A DNA stretch of 64,000 nucleotides from Pseudomonas viridiflava (GTDB lineage Bacteria; Pseudomonadota; Gammaproteobacteria; Pseudomonadales; Pseudomonadaceae): the NCBI GenBank assembly GCA_900596015.1, contig UVIF01000001.1, forward strand, positions 948,513 to 1,012,512, read 5' to 3'. The translations under genes were made by a program, and so were the position numbers. Position 1 is the first letter of the stretch; each line of letters opens with the position of its first letter. Of this stretch, positions 1-8,825 are shown piece after piece. The notes below the pieces were generated by a model. It was not told the origin of the DNA, ran no database searches, and saw only the letters and a program-made list of their open reading frames with translations.

Positions 1-38
1 TTCTAGCAAAAATCTGCAAAATTGACCATGAAAGCTGA

Positions 39-67
39 TTGACCAGTGGTCGCGCCGTCTCTATACT
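39..67 (+). promoter_or_regulatory. Sigma-70 promoter of tRNA-Leu
   Basis: TTGACC at 39-44 and TATACT at 62-67 are separated by exactly 17 bases, close to the sigma-70 consensus, and end 13 bases before the tRNA. A second TTGACC at 22-27 has no matching -10 box. Confidence 0.75.
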
Positions 68-80
68 TCGCCGCCTGTAA

Positions 81-165
81 GCCCTGATGGCGGAATTGGT
101 AGACGCGGCGGATTCAAAATCCGTTTTCGAAAGGAGTGGGAGTTCGAGTCTCCCTCGGGGCACCA
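81..165 (+). tRNA. tRNA-Leu (anticodon CAA)
   Basis: Cloverleaf read by eye. The seven-base acceptor stem GCCCTGA pairs with TCGGGGC (one G-U pair). The anticodon loop TTCAAAA gives anticodon CAA, which reads UUG codons. There is a long variable arm, as expected of class II leucine tRNAs, a T-loop TTCGAGT, and an encoded CCA at 163-165. A strong promoter lies just upstream and an intrinsic terminator seven bases downstream, so this is a single-gene transcription unit. Its 3' end shows no adjacent integrase gene. Confidence 0.96.
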
Positions 166-171
166 AATCAG

Positions 172-201
172 AAAAAAGACCTTCGCGAAGGTCTTTTTTT
201 T
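172..201 (+). terminator. Intrinsic terminator of tRNA-Leu
   Basis: Perfect inverted repeat: AAAAAAGACCTTCG followed by CGAAGGTCTTTTTT, ending in a T-run. It lies directly after the tRNA. Confidence 0.9.
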
Positions 202-223
202 CGTCTGCGATTTTTCCCCACTC

Positions 224-255
224 CCCTGTAGGCGCAGCCAGTGGCCGCGAAGGCG
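224..255. repeat. Degenerate REP-like palindrome
   Basis: The stretch beginning CCTGTAGG and ending GCCGCGAAGGC has the arm layout of Pseudomonas REP elements but with mismatches in the stem. It lies between the tRNA terminator and the LysE-type gene. Confidence 0.45.
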
Positions 256-405
256 CCAGCCCAATCGCTGCCACTTCCGCAGCCATCCGTCGCCCGACAG
301 GCCCCGCCCCGCGACCACTGTTGCCCCCACCTTCTCTTGAACTGTACCTCCCGCCGCTCGCTCGATGCGCCTACCCTGTGAACTCAATCCACAGGAGCGT
401 TCGTC

Positions 406-1029
406 ATGCCGGATGCAGCCAACCTCTACCTGTTCGTTATCGCCGCGATGCTCCTGTTGGTCGTTCCCGGACCCAACATGGCCTTCGTTACCAGCCACGC
501 GCTGGCCCACGGTTGGCGGGCCGGGGTAGCGGCGGCGTTGGGGATTTCGCTGGCAGACTTGCTGCTGACGCTGCTGGTCAGCGCCGGCATGGGCGCTGTC
601 GTCATGAGTTGGGCGCCTGCCTTCGACTTGTTACGGCTGGCCGGTGCGTGCTATCTGTTGTGGCTGGCCTGGCAAGCGCTGACGGCGCCGACTGGCGAAA
701 GCGCTGCACCCCGCCCCCTGGGTTCGATCCGCAAGATCTTCGTTCGCGCCACGCTCAACAGCTTGCTGAACCCCAAAGGCCTGCTGTTCTTCATGGTGTT
801 TCTGCCGCAATTCATCACTGTCGGCAACGCCAGTGTGACGGTTCAACTGGTCATGCTGGGTGTGCTGGTTATGCTGATCTCCCTGGTTTTTCACAGTGTG
901 CTCGCAATGTGCGCCGGAACGCTGCGCGGACGCTTGAACAGCATGCCTCGGCGCTGGGCCAATTATGGCTTCGCGAGCGTGATGACGGCACTGGCAGCAC
1001 GACTTCTGTTTCTTGAGCGGCCGATATGA
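406..1029 (+). CDS. LysE/RhtB family amino-acid exporter
   Basis: Inner-membrane exporter of the LysE superfamily. Members export amino acids or their derivatives, probably driven by the proton gradient. The 207-residue length is typical. The N-terminus carries the family signature VVPGPNM (about residues 19-25) in the first membrane helix, and five or six hydrophobic segments can be followed to the end. The ATG at 406 has an AGGAG eight bases upstream. The gene stands alone between the tRNA and a toxin-antitoxin pair, with no regulator beside it, so the substrate cannot be deduced. Family assignment is firm. Confidence 0.9.
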   Translation: MPDAANLYLFVIAAMLLLVVPGPNMAFVTSHALAHGWRAGVAAALGISLADLLLTLLVSAGMGAVVMSWAPAFDLLRLAGACYLLWLAWQALTAPTGESAAPRPLGSIRKIFVRATLNSLLNPKGLLFFMVFLPQFITVGNASVTVQLVMLGVLVMLISLVFHSVLAMCAGTLRGRLNSMPRRWANYGFASVMTALAARLLFLERPI

Positions 1030-1083
1030 TTCTCATCGGTCTACACATGCGGCCACAACGCGAAGGTTGCGGACAAGTCCTTG

Positions 1084-1110
1084 ATAAGTAAATCTATGGA
1101 TATTACTTAT
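1084..1110. promoter_or_regulatory. Inverted repeat, likely toxin-antitoxin operator
   Basis: ATAAGTAA at 1084-1091 and TTACTTAT at 1103-1110 are perfect inverted repeats with an 11-base spacer, ending 15 bases before the toxin start. TTGATA at 1081-1086 could be a -35 box. Autoregulatory operators in this position are usual for type II toxin-antitoxin loci. That this one is bound by the HTH antitoxin is inference. Confidence 0.6.
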
Positions 1111-1124
1111 AAAAGGCTTATAGA

Positions 1125-1385
1125 ATGCCTGTCAATTCGGTTGCGTGGTCTCGTAAAGCAGTGAAACAGCTCATGAAACTTCAGCATCGGCACCAGCAAC
1201 AGGTTCGCGATGCAGCAGGACTTCTCGCCAATATGCCACACGTTACAAATGTGAAAGCTCTGACTTCACATGGTTACGGCTACCGTTTGCGCGTTGGCAA
1301 TTATCGCATCCTGTTCGACTGGGACGGTGCCATCGAGATTGTCAGCATTCAAGAGGTCAAGAAGCGCGATGAACACACCTACTGA
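1125..1385 (+). CDS. RelE/ParE-family toxin
   Basis: Small basic protein (86 aa) of the RelE/ParE fold, the toxin half of a type II toxin-antitoxin system. The C-terminal half has the characteristic strand pattern YRLRVGNYRI (about 49-58), then a VKKRDEHTY ending (about 78-86) whose basic and tyrosine residues resemble RelE catalytic positions. RelE members cut mRNA in the ribosome, whereas ParE members poison gyrase. The sequence alone does not settle which, although the KKRDEHTY tail favours RelE. Its stop overlaps the antitoxin start by 17 bases, so the two are translated together, with the toxin first. Local GC is lower than that of the neighbours, suggesting acquisition. Confidence 0.85.
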   Translation: MPVNSVAWSRKAVKQLMKLQHRHQQQVRDAAGLLANMPHVTNVKALTSHGYGYRLRVGNYRILFDWDGAIEIVSIQEVKKRDEHTY

Positions 1386-1695
1386 AATTCAGGTCATCAA
1401 TGGCCCGGACGGGAAGCCAGCCTTTGTGGTCATTCCCTACGCCCAATACGTAGCGCAACACAACGCGAGCAACGGCCTGATTCCCCACGAAGTCGTGAGT
1501 CGTATGGTTGATGGTGCATCCGCGATCAAAGCGTGGCGTGAGTACCTGGATCTAACCCAGGAGGAAGTTTCTCAACGCCTTGGAATCACCCAATCGGCTT
1601 ATGCTCAGCAGGAAACCTCCGCCAGGCCACGCAAGCTCACTCGTGAGAAGATTGCCGCAGCATTTGGTATCAAGGCCGATCAACTGGCTCTATAG
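1369..1695 (+). CDS. HTH-type (Xre) antitoxin
   Basis: Antitoxin partner of the RelE-like gene. The reading frame is open further upstream, but the ATG at 1369, inside the toxin's end, gives a sensible 108-aa product and the usual overlapping layout. Residues about 1-50 form a Phd-like segment (PAFVVIPYAQY). Residues about 50-108 are an Xre/Cro helix-turn-helix (WREYLDLTQEEVSQRLGITQ). The HTH part probably binds the palindrome at 1084-1110 and represses the operon, while the other part neutralises the toxin. Which segment contacts the toxin is inference. Confidence 0.85.
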   Translation: MNTPTEIQVINGPDGKPAFVVIPYAQYVAQHNASNGLIPHEVVSRMVDGASAIKAWREYLDLTQEEVSQRLGITQSAYAQQETSARPRKLTREKIAAAFGIKADQLAL

Positions 1696-1742
1696 CTGCC
1701 TGCCCGACTCACCCCCCGCGAACAAGGAGTTCCGCCCTTCAC

Positions 1743-2948
1743 ATGAGCAATGCCTACCGTACATTCTTCGCAACCCCGGGCGTCGTGGCTCTGTTACTGG
1801 CGGGTTCGATGGCCCGGCTTCCACAGACCATGATCGGGCTGGGCCTCATCACCATGCTCGTGCACGAAACCGGGCGTTATTGGGTCGCAGGCGCGGTGGC
1901 GGGTACTTTTACCCTGACCAGCGCCGTACTCGGGCCGATGATTTCAAAGCTGGTCGATCAGCGCGGCCAGCGCAAGGTGCTGGCGCCCGTCGCGGCGTTC
2001 AGTATCGGCATGCTCCTGGCCCTGATTGGCGCCGTGCATTGGCATGCGCCGCTGCCGGTGTTGTTCGTGCTGGCCGCCCTGGCAGGCGTACTCCCCAGTT
2101 TCGGAGCAATGATCCGTGCACGCTGGGCCTACCTGTTTCGCGGAAAACCCCAACTGCACGCCGCGTACTCCCTGGATACAGTGCTGGTGGAGTTCACCTT
2201 CATCGTCGGTCCACCGCTGTCCATCGCCTTGAGCAGCGGTCTGTTTCCACAAGCCGGCCCGCTGGTAGCCGCCGTGTTGTTGGCCGTGGGTGTGGTTGCC
2301 TTTCTGCGCCAGCATGAAACCGAGCCGCCGCCGGTGCCGGTGGTCAAGGGTCCCTCCACTTCCCCGCTGCGCATTCCTGCCTTGCGGATCATCGTGGTGG
2401 CGATGCTGGCGCTGGGGTTGCTCGGCGGCTCGGTCGATGTGGCGGTAGTGGCTTTTGCCAAGGAGCAAGGCTGGGCAGCGGCCGCCAGCTTTATTCTCGC
2501 GGGGTTCGCTGCAGGGTCGATGGTTGCCGGGATCACGTTCGGGACAGTGAGAAGTGGGCTGGCGTACGAAACTCAGCTGCTGATCGGCGCGGTATTCACT
2601 GCCGTGGCGACGACGTTGCCGATTTTCGCGTCCAATGTCTATTGGCTCACTGGATTGCTGTTCATCACCGGCATGTCGTTCGCACCGACGCTGATCGTGG
2701 TGATGAACATCGGCACGAAAATCCTGCCGCCCGGCAAGATCACCGAAGGGCTGACCTGGCTGAGTACAGGGATCAGTGTCGGCATCGCGATGGGTGGGGC
2801 AGTCGCCGGTATGGTCATCGACCACTTCGGTACTCGCGCCGGATTCGCCGTTGCCATCGGTGCCGGGCTGTTAATGCTGACCGCCGTGCTCACAGGGCTG
2901 CGTACGCTGCAGGCAACTTCGGCGAGCGAAGTTATCGTGCCTGGCTGA
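1743..2948 (+). CDS. MFS transporter
   Basis: Major facilitator superfamily permease of the inner membrane, 401 aa, with about twelve hydrophobic segments. The loop GPMISKLVDQRGQRKVL (about residues 62-78) is the conserved cytoplasmic loop 2-3 signature. Its second-half counterpart is less clear. A 13-base gap separates AAGGAG from the ATG, which is long but no better start is visible. The substrate is unknown; relatives include sugar and drug exporters. There is no adjacent regulator, and the next gene starts 58 bases later in the same direction. Confidence 0.85.
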   Translation: MSNAYRTFFATPGVVALLLAGSMARLPQTMIGLGLITMLVHETGRYWVAGAVAGTFTLTSAVLGPMISKLVDQRGQRKVLAPVAAFSIGMLLALIGAVHWHAPLPVLFVLAALAGVLPSFGAMIRARWAYLFRGKPQLHAAYSLDTVLVEFTFIVGPPLSIALSSGLFPQAGPLVAAVLLAVGVVAFLRQHETEPPPVPVVKGPSTSPLRIPALRIIVVAMLALGLLGGSVDVAVVAFAKEQGWAAAASFILAGFAAGSMVAGITFGTVRSGLAYETQLLIGAVFTAVATTLPIFASNVYWLTGLLFITGMSFAPTLIVVMNIGTKILPPGKITEGLTWLSTGISVGIAMGGAVAGMVIDHFGTRAGFAVAIGAGLLMLTAVLTGLRTLQATSASEVIVPG

Positions 2949-3006
2949 CACGCCCCTGTCACATCCCCACGCTTACATAGCCCTTTCACTTTCCAAGGGC
3001 TATGCC

Positions 3007-4560
3007 ATGACCATGTTCGATCTCAAGCGCCGTCGCCTCGTGCAAGCCGTGGGGGCAGGCTTCCTGTTGCCTGGGCTGGCGCCAGCGGTGATCGCCTCGG
3101 TCAAGGACCGGCCACAACTGACTGACGGTGTGCAGTCCGGCGACCTGATGGGCGACAGGGCCATGGTCTGGAGCCGCTGCGACCGCCCGGCACGCATGGT
3201 GGTGGAATGGGATACGCGCAGCATGTTCACCAACCCGCGCCGCCTGGTATCGCCACTGGCCGACGCTGGCAGCGATTTCACCGCGCGCGTCGAACTCAGC
3301 GGCCTGCCGGTGGACCAGGCGATTTTCTATCGCGTGCAGTTCGAAGACGCCCAGACTGGTGTGAGCAGCGAACCGTGGTTCGGCCATCTGCGCAGCGAGC
3401 CTTCGCAGCGTCGCGACATCCGTTTCGTGTGGAGCGGCGACACCGTGGGCCAGGGCTTCGGTATCAACCCTGATATCGGCGGCATGCGCATCTACGAAGC
3501 CATGCGTCTACGCCTGCCGGATTTCTTCATCCACAGCGGCGATACCATCTACGCCGACGGGCCGGTGCCCGCCACGGTGACCACCGAGAATGGCCGCGTA
3601 TGGCGCAACATCACCACCGAAGCCAAGAGCAAGGTGGCGGAAACTCTGGACGAGTACCGCGGCAACTACCGCTACAACCTGATGGATGAAAACGTGCGGC
3701 GCTTCAATGCCGAGGTGCCGCAGATCTGGCAGTGGGACGACCACGAGGTGACCAATAACTGGTCACCCAGCAAGCAACTCGACGCGCGCTACCAGAACCG
3801 CGACATTCGCCATCTGGTCGGCAACGCGCGTCAGGCGTGGCTCGAGTACGCGCCCATGCGCCTGCAGCGCGCCGACAACGGCGGGCGTATCTACCGCAAG
3901 CTCAGCTACGGTCCGATGCTGGATATCTTCGTATTGGACATGCGCAGCTACCGCAGTGGCAACGATGACAATCTGGCGGCCACCCCCGAGGCCCGGACGG
4001 CGTTTCTTGGACAGGCGCAACTGGACTGGCTGAAGTCCGGACTCAAAGGGTCGCAGGCTCAATGGAAAGTCATTGCCGCCGATATGCCCATCGGCTTGGG
4101 TGTCCCGGATGGAGAAATGAGCCCGGGGGTCGGGCGCTGGGAGGCGATCGCCAATGGCGATGATCGCGCCGCCAAGGGGCGCGAGCTGGAGATCGCCGAG
4201 CTGCTCGGCTTCGTGCGCCAGCAAAAAGTTGTCAATACGGTCTGGCTGACTGCCGACGTGCACTACTGCGCCGCGCATCACTACCACCCCGACCGCGCCG
4301 CCTTCCAGGACTTCGAACCGTTCTGGGAATTCGTCGCCGGGCCACTGAACGCCGGCAGCTTCGGCCCCAACCCACTGGATGCCACCTTTGGTCCGCAGGT
4401 GGTGTTCCAGAAAGCGCCGCCGGCCCAGAACACCTCACCGTTCGCCGGTTTCCAGTTTTTCGGTGAAGTACAGATCGAGGGCCAGAGCGGAGAAATGACC
4501 GTGCAACTGCGTGATCTGGATGGCGTGGTGGTGTTCGAGAAGAAGCTGCAGCCGGTTTGA
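3007..4560 (+). CDS. phoD: PhoD-family alkaline phosphatase, Tat-exported
   Basis: Phosphodiesterase/phosphomonoesterase of the PhoD family (517 aa), which releases phosphate from organic phosphate esters in the periplasm using Ca2+ and Fe3+. The N-terminus has a twin-arginine-like signal (KRRRLVQAVGAGFLLPG, about residues 8-24). The metal-site motifs are visible: WSGDTVG (about 142), SGDTIYADGP (about 178), WDDHEVTNNW (about 243) and TADVHYCAAHH (about 417). Start at 3007 is supported by AAGGG nine bases upstream. No Pho box was recognised in the short upstream gap and no Pho regulators are adjacent. Family assignment is firm; exact substrate is not known. Confidence 0.9.
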   Translation: MTMFDLKRRRLVQAVGAGFLLPGLAPAVIASVKDRPQLTDGVQSGDLMGDRAMVWSRCDRPARMVVEWDTRSMFTNPRRLVSPLADAGSDFTARVELSGLPVDQAIFYRVQFEDAQTGVSSEPWFGHLRSEPSQRRDIRFVWSGDTVGQGFGINPDIGGMRIYEAMRLRLPDFFIHSGDTIYADGPVPATVTTENGRVWRNITTEAKSKVAETLDEYRGNYRYNLMDENVRRFNAEVPQIWQWDDHEVTNNWSPSKQLDARYQNRDIRHLVGNARQAWLEYAPMRLQRADNGGRIYRKLSYGPMLDIFVLDMRSYRSGNDDNLAATPEARTAFLGQAQLDWLKSGLKGSQAQWKVIAADMPIGLGVPDGEMSPGVGRWEAIANGDDRAAKGRELEIAELLGFVRQQKVVNTVWLTADVHYCAAHHYHPDRAAFQDFEPFWEFVAGPLNAGSFGPNPLDATFGPQVVFQKAPPAQNTSPFAGFQFFGEVQIEGQSGEMTVQLRDLDGVVVFEKKLQPV

Positions 4561-4757
4561 CCCAGTGCACCGCACACACAAAGGCAAATTCCGACAGACG
4601 CTGATCCGGATTTCACCCCACCCTGCATGAATTAAAGGTGACCTCGACGACCTTGGGCTACGCTTTGTCTGATAACGCCCGCCGCGGCTGGTTGGGCGTT
4701 GCGCTGTGCAATCAGCCTGGCGACAACAACCGCGCTAGCAAGCGTGCGAGGGCGAAC

Positions 4758-5621
4758 ATGAGTAATTTCGACGAAGGCAGTGGCTCCAAGAACATCAAGA
4801 GCTTGACCGAAAGACTTCTGACTTTCCTTCCAACCACGGCCGTGAAAGGCTATCTGCAGGGTGCCAGCTCATTCGACAAGGGCCGCCCTGATTACCCAAG
4901 GGAACTAGACAACTGGCTGCGCGAGATCATGCAGATCAAGCCGCACAGCAAATGGGACCCACCCCATACAACGGTGCTCGACCTGGGCTCGGGCACTGGC
5001 AAGTTCATTCCGCGGCTGGTCGACATCGGCGCCGAGGTATTCGCGGTGGAACCGGTTGCGGCCATGCGCGAGAAGCTGGAACTCAACTGGGGCGACAAGC
5101 CCTACGTGAAAATACTCGAGGGTGCTGCCGAAGAGATCCCGTTGAAGAACGAATCAGTGGATGCGGTGATCTGCGCGCATTCGTTCCACTGGTTCGCCAA
5201 ACCCGAGGCCATGAAGGAAATCCACCGGGTGCTCAAGCGCGGCGGACGCCTGGGAATGATCTGGAACCTGCGCGATACCCGTGAGGACTGGGTGCGTCAG
5301 GTGGCTGACGTGGTCAGCGCAGTGGCCGGTGACAGCCCGCGGTTCTACACCCAAAAGTGGCGCGAAATGTTCCCGCACAAGGGCTTCGCGCATCCGCTGG
5401 TGGAAAAGCACTTCACCCATTCTCACACCGGCACGCCGGAAGACGTGATTCTCAACCGGGTGCGCTCCATCAGCTTCATCTCCACCCTCTCCCCTGAACA
5501 GCAGGAGCCGATTTTCCAGAAAGTCCGCGAGATCATTGCCACCCACCCCCAGCTCAAGGACAAGCAGGAGATCACCGTGCCCTACGACACCGTGGCCTTT
5601 CATACCGTGAAGATTCTCTAG
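4758..5621 (+). CDS. Class I SAM-dependent methyltransferase
   Basis: Methyltransferase of the UbiE/type-11 group, 287 aa. The SAM-binding glycine loop VLDLGSGTG lies at about 73-81. Other motifs are an acidic end of strand 2 (VFAVEP), EGAAEEIPL, and the post-motif VLKRGGRLGMIWN. The substrate cannot be inferred; yeast Crg1/Tmt1-like enzymes share this layout. The frame is open another 40 codons upstream, but the ATG at 4758 follows a GAGGG and begins the part that looks like protein. The next gene is convergent, 23 bases away, so this gene is probably monocistronic. Confidence 0.85.
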   Translation: MSNFDEGSGSKNIKSLTERLLTFLPTTAVKGYLQGASSFDKGRPDYPRELDNWLREIMQIKPHSKWDPPHTTVLDLGSGTGKFIPRLVDIGAEVFAVEPVAAMREKLELNWGDKPYVKILEGAAEEIPLKNESVDAVICAHSFHWFAKPEAMKEIHRVLKRGGRLGMIWNLRDTREDWVRQVADVVSAVAGDSPRFYTQKWREMFPHKGFAHPLVEKHFTHSHTGTPEDVILNRVRSISFISTLSPEQQEPIFQKVREIIATHPQLKDKQEITVPYDTVAFHTVKIL

Positions 5622-5644
5622 ACCCCTCCTGGCCCTCAGCGGGC

Positions 5645-6430
5645 TCAATGCACTGGCGTAAGCCCGCTTTCCTGAATGGCGAGACGGGCTGCCGGTGTGC
5701 TCAGGTACTGCAGCAAGGCAGCGGCCTCTTCAGGGTGGGCGCTGGTACGCGTGACACCACCTGAATACAGGGTCATCTTCTGTACCGCATCGGGAATCAG
5801 GCCGACGATGTCGATGCCCGGTACTGCCTTGAGCTCGCTCAACTGCTGGAAACCCAGCTGCACATCGCCTCGAGCGACCACGGCCCCCACGGGTTCGCTG
5901 TCCACCAGGCTGCTTTTGTCGCGAAGCTGTTCGGCCAGTTTCATGCGCGGAAACAGCAGGTGCGACAGGTACAGGCCGCTGGTGCTGTTGGAGTAGGCCA
6001 GCGAGCGGGCGTCGAGCAGGGTCTTGCGGAAGGCGTCGACACTGCCGATGTCGGGCTTGGCTTCACCCTGGCGGACGGCCATGGCGATGAAAGACTTGCC
6101 GACATCCACGCGAGGTTCGCGTTGCACTTCACCCAATTGAATGAGTTTGTTCAACGCGGCGTCTTCGGTGAGCACCAGATCGGCTCGCTCACCGCGCTCC
6201 AGCCGGCTGGAGATGGCCATCGGGTTGTCGCCGATGGCAGGCGAAGGCAGCACGGTGACCTTGATGCCGGTGGCTTTTTCGTATTCGACGACGATGGTCT
6301 GCATGGCACTGACCACGCCGCCGGACCCGAGCAGGGACAACTGCACCGGTGGTGGCGCCTTCTGTGCGTGGGCGGCGCTGGAGCCGAGCAATACACAAGC
6401 CAGCAGTGCGCTGGTGAGCCGTTTGGTCAT
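5645..6430 (-). CDS. ModA-like periplasmic binding protein (orphan)
   Basis: Extracellular solute-binding protein of the molybdate-binding (ModA/type 2 periplasmic) family, 261 aa. A Sec signal peptide (residues 1-22, ending SSAAHAQ) precedes the mature protein. GSGGVVSAM, the SSRLERGERADLVL segment and a SNSTSGLYL stretch match the family's anion-binding lobe pattern. No modB or modC permease/ATPase genes are adjacent, so it is either an orphan that docks with a distant transporter or a binding protein for another ligand. AGGA lies about 11 bases before the ATG. The family is clear, the ligand is not. Confidence 0.8.
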   Translation of the reverse strand: MTKRLTSALLACVLLGSSAAHAQKAPPPVQLSLLGSGGVVSAMQTIVVEYEKATGIKVTVLPSPAIGDNPMAISSRLERGERADLVLTEDAALNKLIQLGEVQREPRVDVGKSFIAMAVRQGEAKPDIGSVDAFRKTLLDARSLAYSNSTSGLYLSHLLFPRMKLAEQLRDKSSLVDSEPVGAVVARGDVQLGFQQLSELKAVPGIDIVGLIPDAVQKMTLYSGGVTRTSAHPEEAAALLQYLSTPAARLAIQESGLTPVH

Positions 6431-6741
6431 GACGATATGATCCTGAAAGTGAAGATGAAGTCTGGCCGGTGACTGGCCAGAGGCACAGCGGACGAATGCG
6501 GTGATGGTAGACCGCCTCGCGAAGAATGATCAGTTTACGCGCAATCGGCCAAAAGCCAGGATCAGGTTGCCATTTAAAAAGGTGATGTTCGGCAATTGCA
6601 ACGTAGAGAAACAATTTCAGCCTTCCTGGCTCGAACGACGATAAAGGCACTAACGACATTTTGGCAGGATCTGTGGGGTAACTGTCATTTACCCTTTTAC
6701 TGTTCAGCTCGATGATGCGTGCTCCAGACTGGAGTCACCCT
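6431..6741. other. Divergent intergenic region, no gene seen
   Basis: 311 bases between the divergent ModA-like and PfpI-like genes. It should hold promoters for both. No credible coding frame, REP element or named operator was recognised. Confidence 0.6.
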
Positions 6742-7389
6742 ATGTCCAAGGCCTTGCCCCCCGAACTGCAGATTTTCGACCGCCCTTTGCAAGTCGTCAT
6801 CCTGCTCTACCCCGGCATCGAGATTCTCGACTTCGCCGGGCCCTACGAAGTGTTCAGTGTTGCCACCCGTGTTGCGCTGCGCGACGGCCTGAGTGAGCAT
6901 GCTCCATTCGTGGTCAGCACGGTCGCAGCCAGTCGCGAATTGCTCACTGCCCGCTACGAGCTGCGAGTGCAGCCCGACGCCCAGTTCGATGAAGAACTGC
7001 ACTGCGATGTGCTGATCGTGCCGGGGGGCGTGATCGACCAACCCGTCAACGACGCGAATACGCTCGCCTGGCTACGTCGGATGGCAGCGACGACAGGATT
7101 GCTCACCTCGGTGTGCAGCGGCGCGTTGATCCTGGCCAAGGCGGGGTTGCTGGAGGGGCAGAGCGTCACCACCCATTGGGCCGATATCCAGGAGCTGCGC
7201 GACAGCTACCCGGACCTCGATGTGCGGGAGAATGTGCCCTATGTCGACGCTGGCAGCGTGGTCACCAGTGCCGGGATTTCGGCCGGCATCGACATGAGCC
7301 TGCACCTGGTGGCACGCCTGCTCGGTGCCGATGCGGCGCGTATCACCGCCCGCCAGATGCAGTATGAATGGCACGACACGCCAGGCTAG
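6742..7389 (+). CDS. DJ-1/PfpI family protein (isonitrile-hydratase-like)
   Basis: Cytoplasmic protein of the DJ-1/PfpI class I glutamine-amidotransferase-like superfamily, 215 aa. The nucleophile elbow TSVCSGALILAKAGLL (cysteine about residue 126) and the early DFAGPYEVF segment match the subgroup that includes isonitrile hydratase and the N-terminal domains of GATase-like AraC regulators. No C-terminal helix-turn-helix is present, so it is not a regulator of that type. The ATG at 6742 is chosen over 6712 because GGAG lies seven bases upstream. It ends four bases from alaC, which is convergent. Actual substrate unknown. Confidence 0.85.
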   Translation: MSKALPPELQIFDRPLQVVILLYPGIEILDFAGPYEVFSVATRVALRDGLSEHAPFVVSTVAASRELLTARYELRVQPDAQFDEELHCDVLIVPGGVIDQPVNDANTLAWLRRMAATTGLLTSVCSGALILAKAGLLEGQSVTTHWADIQELRDSYPDLDVRENVPYVDAGSVVTSAGISAGIDMSLHLVARLLGADAARITARQMQYEWHDTPG

Positions 7390-7393
7390 AACC

Positions 7394-8593
7394 TCAGCCC
7401 TTGTCGGCCCGGAACATCTGGCGAATGCCACGCACGGCCTGCCGAATGCGATCCTGGTTTTCGATCAGCGCAAAGCGTACGTGGTCATCGCCATAGTCAC
7501 CGAAGCCGATGCCGGGCGAGACGCAGACCTTGGCTTCGGCCAGCAGCTTCTTGGCGAACTCGAGCGAGCCCATATGCGCATAGGCCTCGGGAATCTTGGC
7601 CCAGACGTACATCGAGGCCTTGGGGTTCTCGACCATCCAGCCCAGTTCGTGCAAGCCTTTGACCAGCACGTTGCGGCGTTGACGGTACTGCTCGGCGATG
7701 TCCTTCACACACTGCTGATCACCTTCGAGCGCAGCGATGGCTGCGACCTGCAACGGGGTGAACGTGCCGTAGTCGTGGTAGCTCTTGATGCGTGCCAAAG
7801 CATTGACCAGCTCGGGATTGCCGACCATGAAGCCGATTCGCCATCCGGCCATGTTGTAGCTTTTGGACAGCGTGAAGAACTCGACGGCAATGTCCTTGGC
7901 GCCAGGCACCTGCATGATCGAAGGGGCTTTCCAGCCGTCGTAGACGATATCGGCATAGGCCAGGTCGTGCACCACCAACACGTCGTAGCGCTTGGCGAGG
8001 GCCACCACCCGCTCGAAGAAATCCAGCTCCACACACTGTGCGGTCGGGTTGGACGGGAAGCCCAGAATCATCATCTTCGGCTTGGGAATGGATTCGCGGA
8101 TCGCCCGCTCCAGCTCGTTGAAGAAGTCCACACCCGGCACCAGCGGGACCGAGCGCACCTGGGCGCCGGCGATCACCGCACCGTAGATATGGATCGGGTA
8201 GCTGGGATTGGGCACCAGTACGGTATCACCCTGATCGAGCGTGGCCAGCATCAGGTGCGCCAGGCCCTCTTTCGAGCCAATGGTAACGATGGCTTCGTCT
8301 TCAGGGTCGATATCGACCTGATAGCGGTCCTTGTACCAGCGCGAAATGGCCCGGCGCAGCCGCGGTATACCGCGGGAGGTGGAGTAGCCATGAGTGTCTT
8401 CGCGCTGGGCAACGGTCACCAGCTTGTCGACGATATGGGGTGGCGTGGCGCCGTCGGGATTGCCCATGCTCAGGTCGATGATGTCTTCGCCGCGCCGACG
8501 CGCAGCCATCTTCAACTCGGCGGTGATATTGAACACATAGGGGGGGAGACGATCGATGCGCGCAAAGCGGCGCGGGCGAACAGGTTCGGCCAT
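7394..8593 (-). CDS. alaC: Alanine-forming aminotransferase (AlaC type)
   Basis: PLP-dependent class I/II aminotransferase, 399 aa, most like AlaC, which makes alanine from pyruvate with glutamate as donor. The PLP-lysine motif is [13 protein letters not shown], and SNPTAQ and the [17 protein letters not shown] ending match the group. The open frame extends 60 codons upstream through a REP element, but the ATG at 8593 has GAGGAA upstream and starts at the conserved [19 protein letters not shown]. It lies just downstream of the cyo operon on the same strand, separated by a terminator and a REP, so it probably has its own promoter. Confidence 0.9.
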   Translation of the reverse strand: MAEPVRPRRFARIDRLPPYVFNITAELKMAARRRGEDIIDLSMGNPDGATPPHIVDKLVTVAQREDTHGYSTSRGIPRLRRAISRWYKDRYQVDIDPEDEAIVTIGSKEGLAHLMLATLDQGDTVLVPNPSYPIHIYGAVIAGAQVRSVPLVPGVDFFNELERAIRESIPKPKMMILGFPSNPTAQCVELDFFERVVALAKRYDVLVVHDLAYADIVYDGWKAPSIMQVPGAKDIAVEFFTLSKSYNMAGWRIGFMVGNPELVNALARIKSYHDYGTFTPLQVAAIAALEGDQQCVKDIAEQYRQRRNVLVKGLHELGWMVENPKASMYVWAKIPEAYAHMGSLEFAKKLLAEAKVCVSPGIGFGDYGDDHVRFALIENQDRIRQAVRGIRQMFRADKG

Positions 8594-8717
8594 GACTTCC
8601 TCGGATACGTAAGCGCCCGGAACCGTCCGAGCGACGTTGGCCACTGCGGTGGCCAGTCCGAAAGATAAAGGGGCCGGGGTGGAGATGTAAAGCGCAATAT
8701 GCGGCGCGCGCCCCATC

Positions 8718-8744
8718 TGTGGGAGCGGGCTCTGCCCGCGAAGG
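8718..8744. repeat. REP element (GCGGGC family)
   Basis: Single palindromic unit GGGAGCGGGCTCTGCCCGCG between alaC and cyoE. It shares the core of the pairs at 57729 and 61731. Confidence 0.8.
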
Positions 8745-8771
8745 CCGCACTGCGGACCCAACCTTTGCCCC

Positions 8772-8810
8772 AAAAAAAAGCCCCGGAACTGTTCGGTCCG
8801 GGGCGTTTTT
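8772..8810 (-). terminator. Intrinsic terminator of the cyo operon
   Basis: On the minus strand, GCCCCGGA and TCCGGGGC arms surround a short loop and are followed by eight Ts. It lies 16 bases after the cyoE stop. T-runs on both sides suggest it can also act on the opposite strand. Confidence 0.85.
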
Positions 8811-8825
8811 ATCGCTGCAGCAGGA

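Noticed and set aside
81..165. tRNA-Leu as an integration site for a genomic island
   Set aside because: No integrase gene and no repeat of the tRNA 3' end were found downstream; the neighbouring genes look like core genome apart from the toxin-antitoxin pair.
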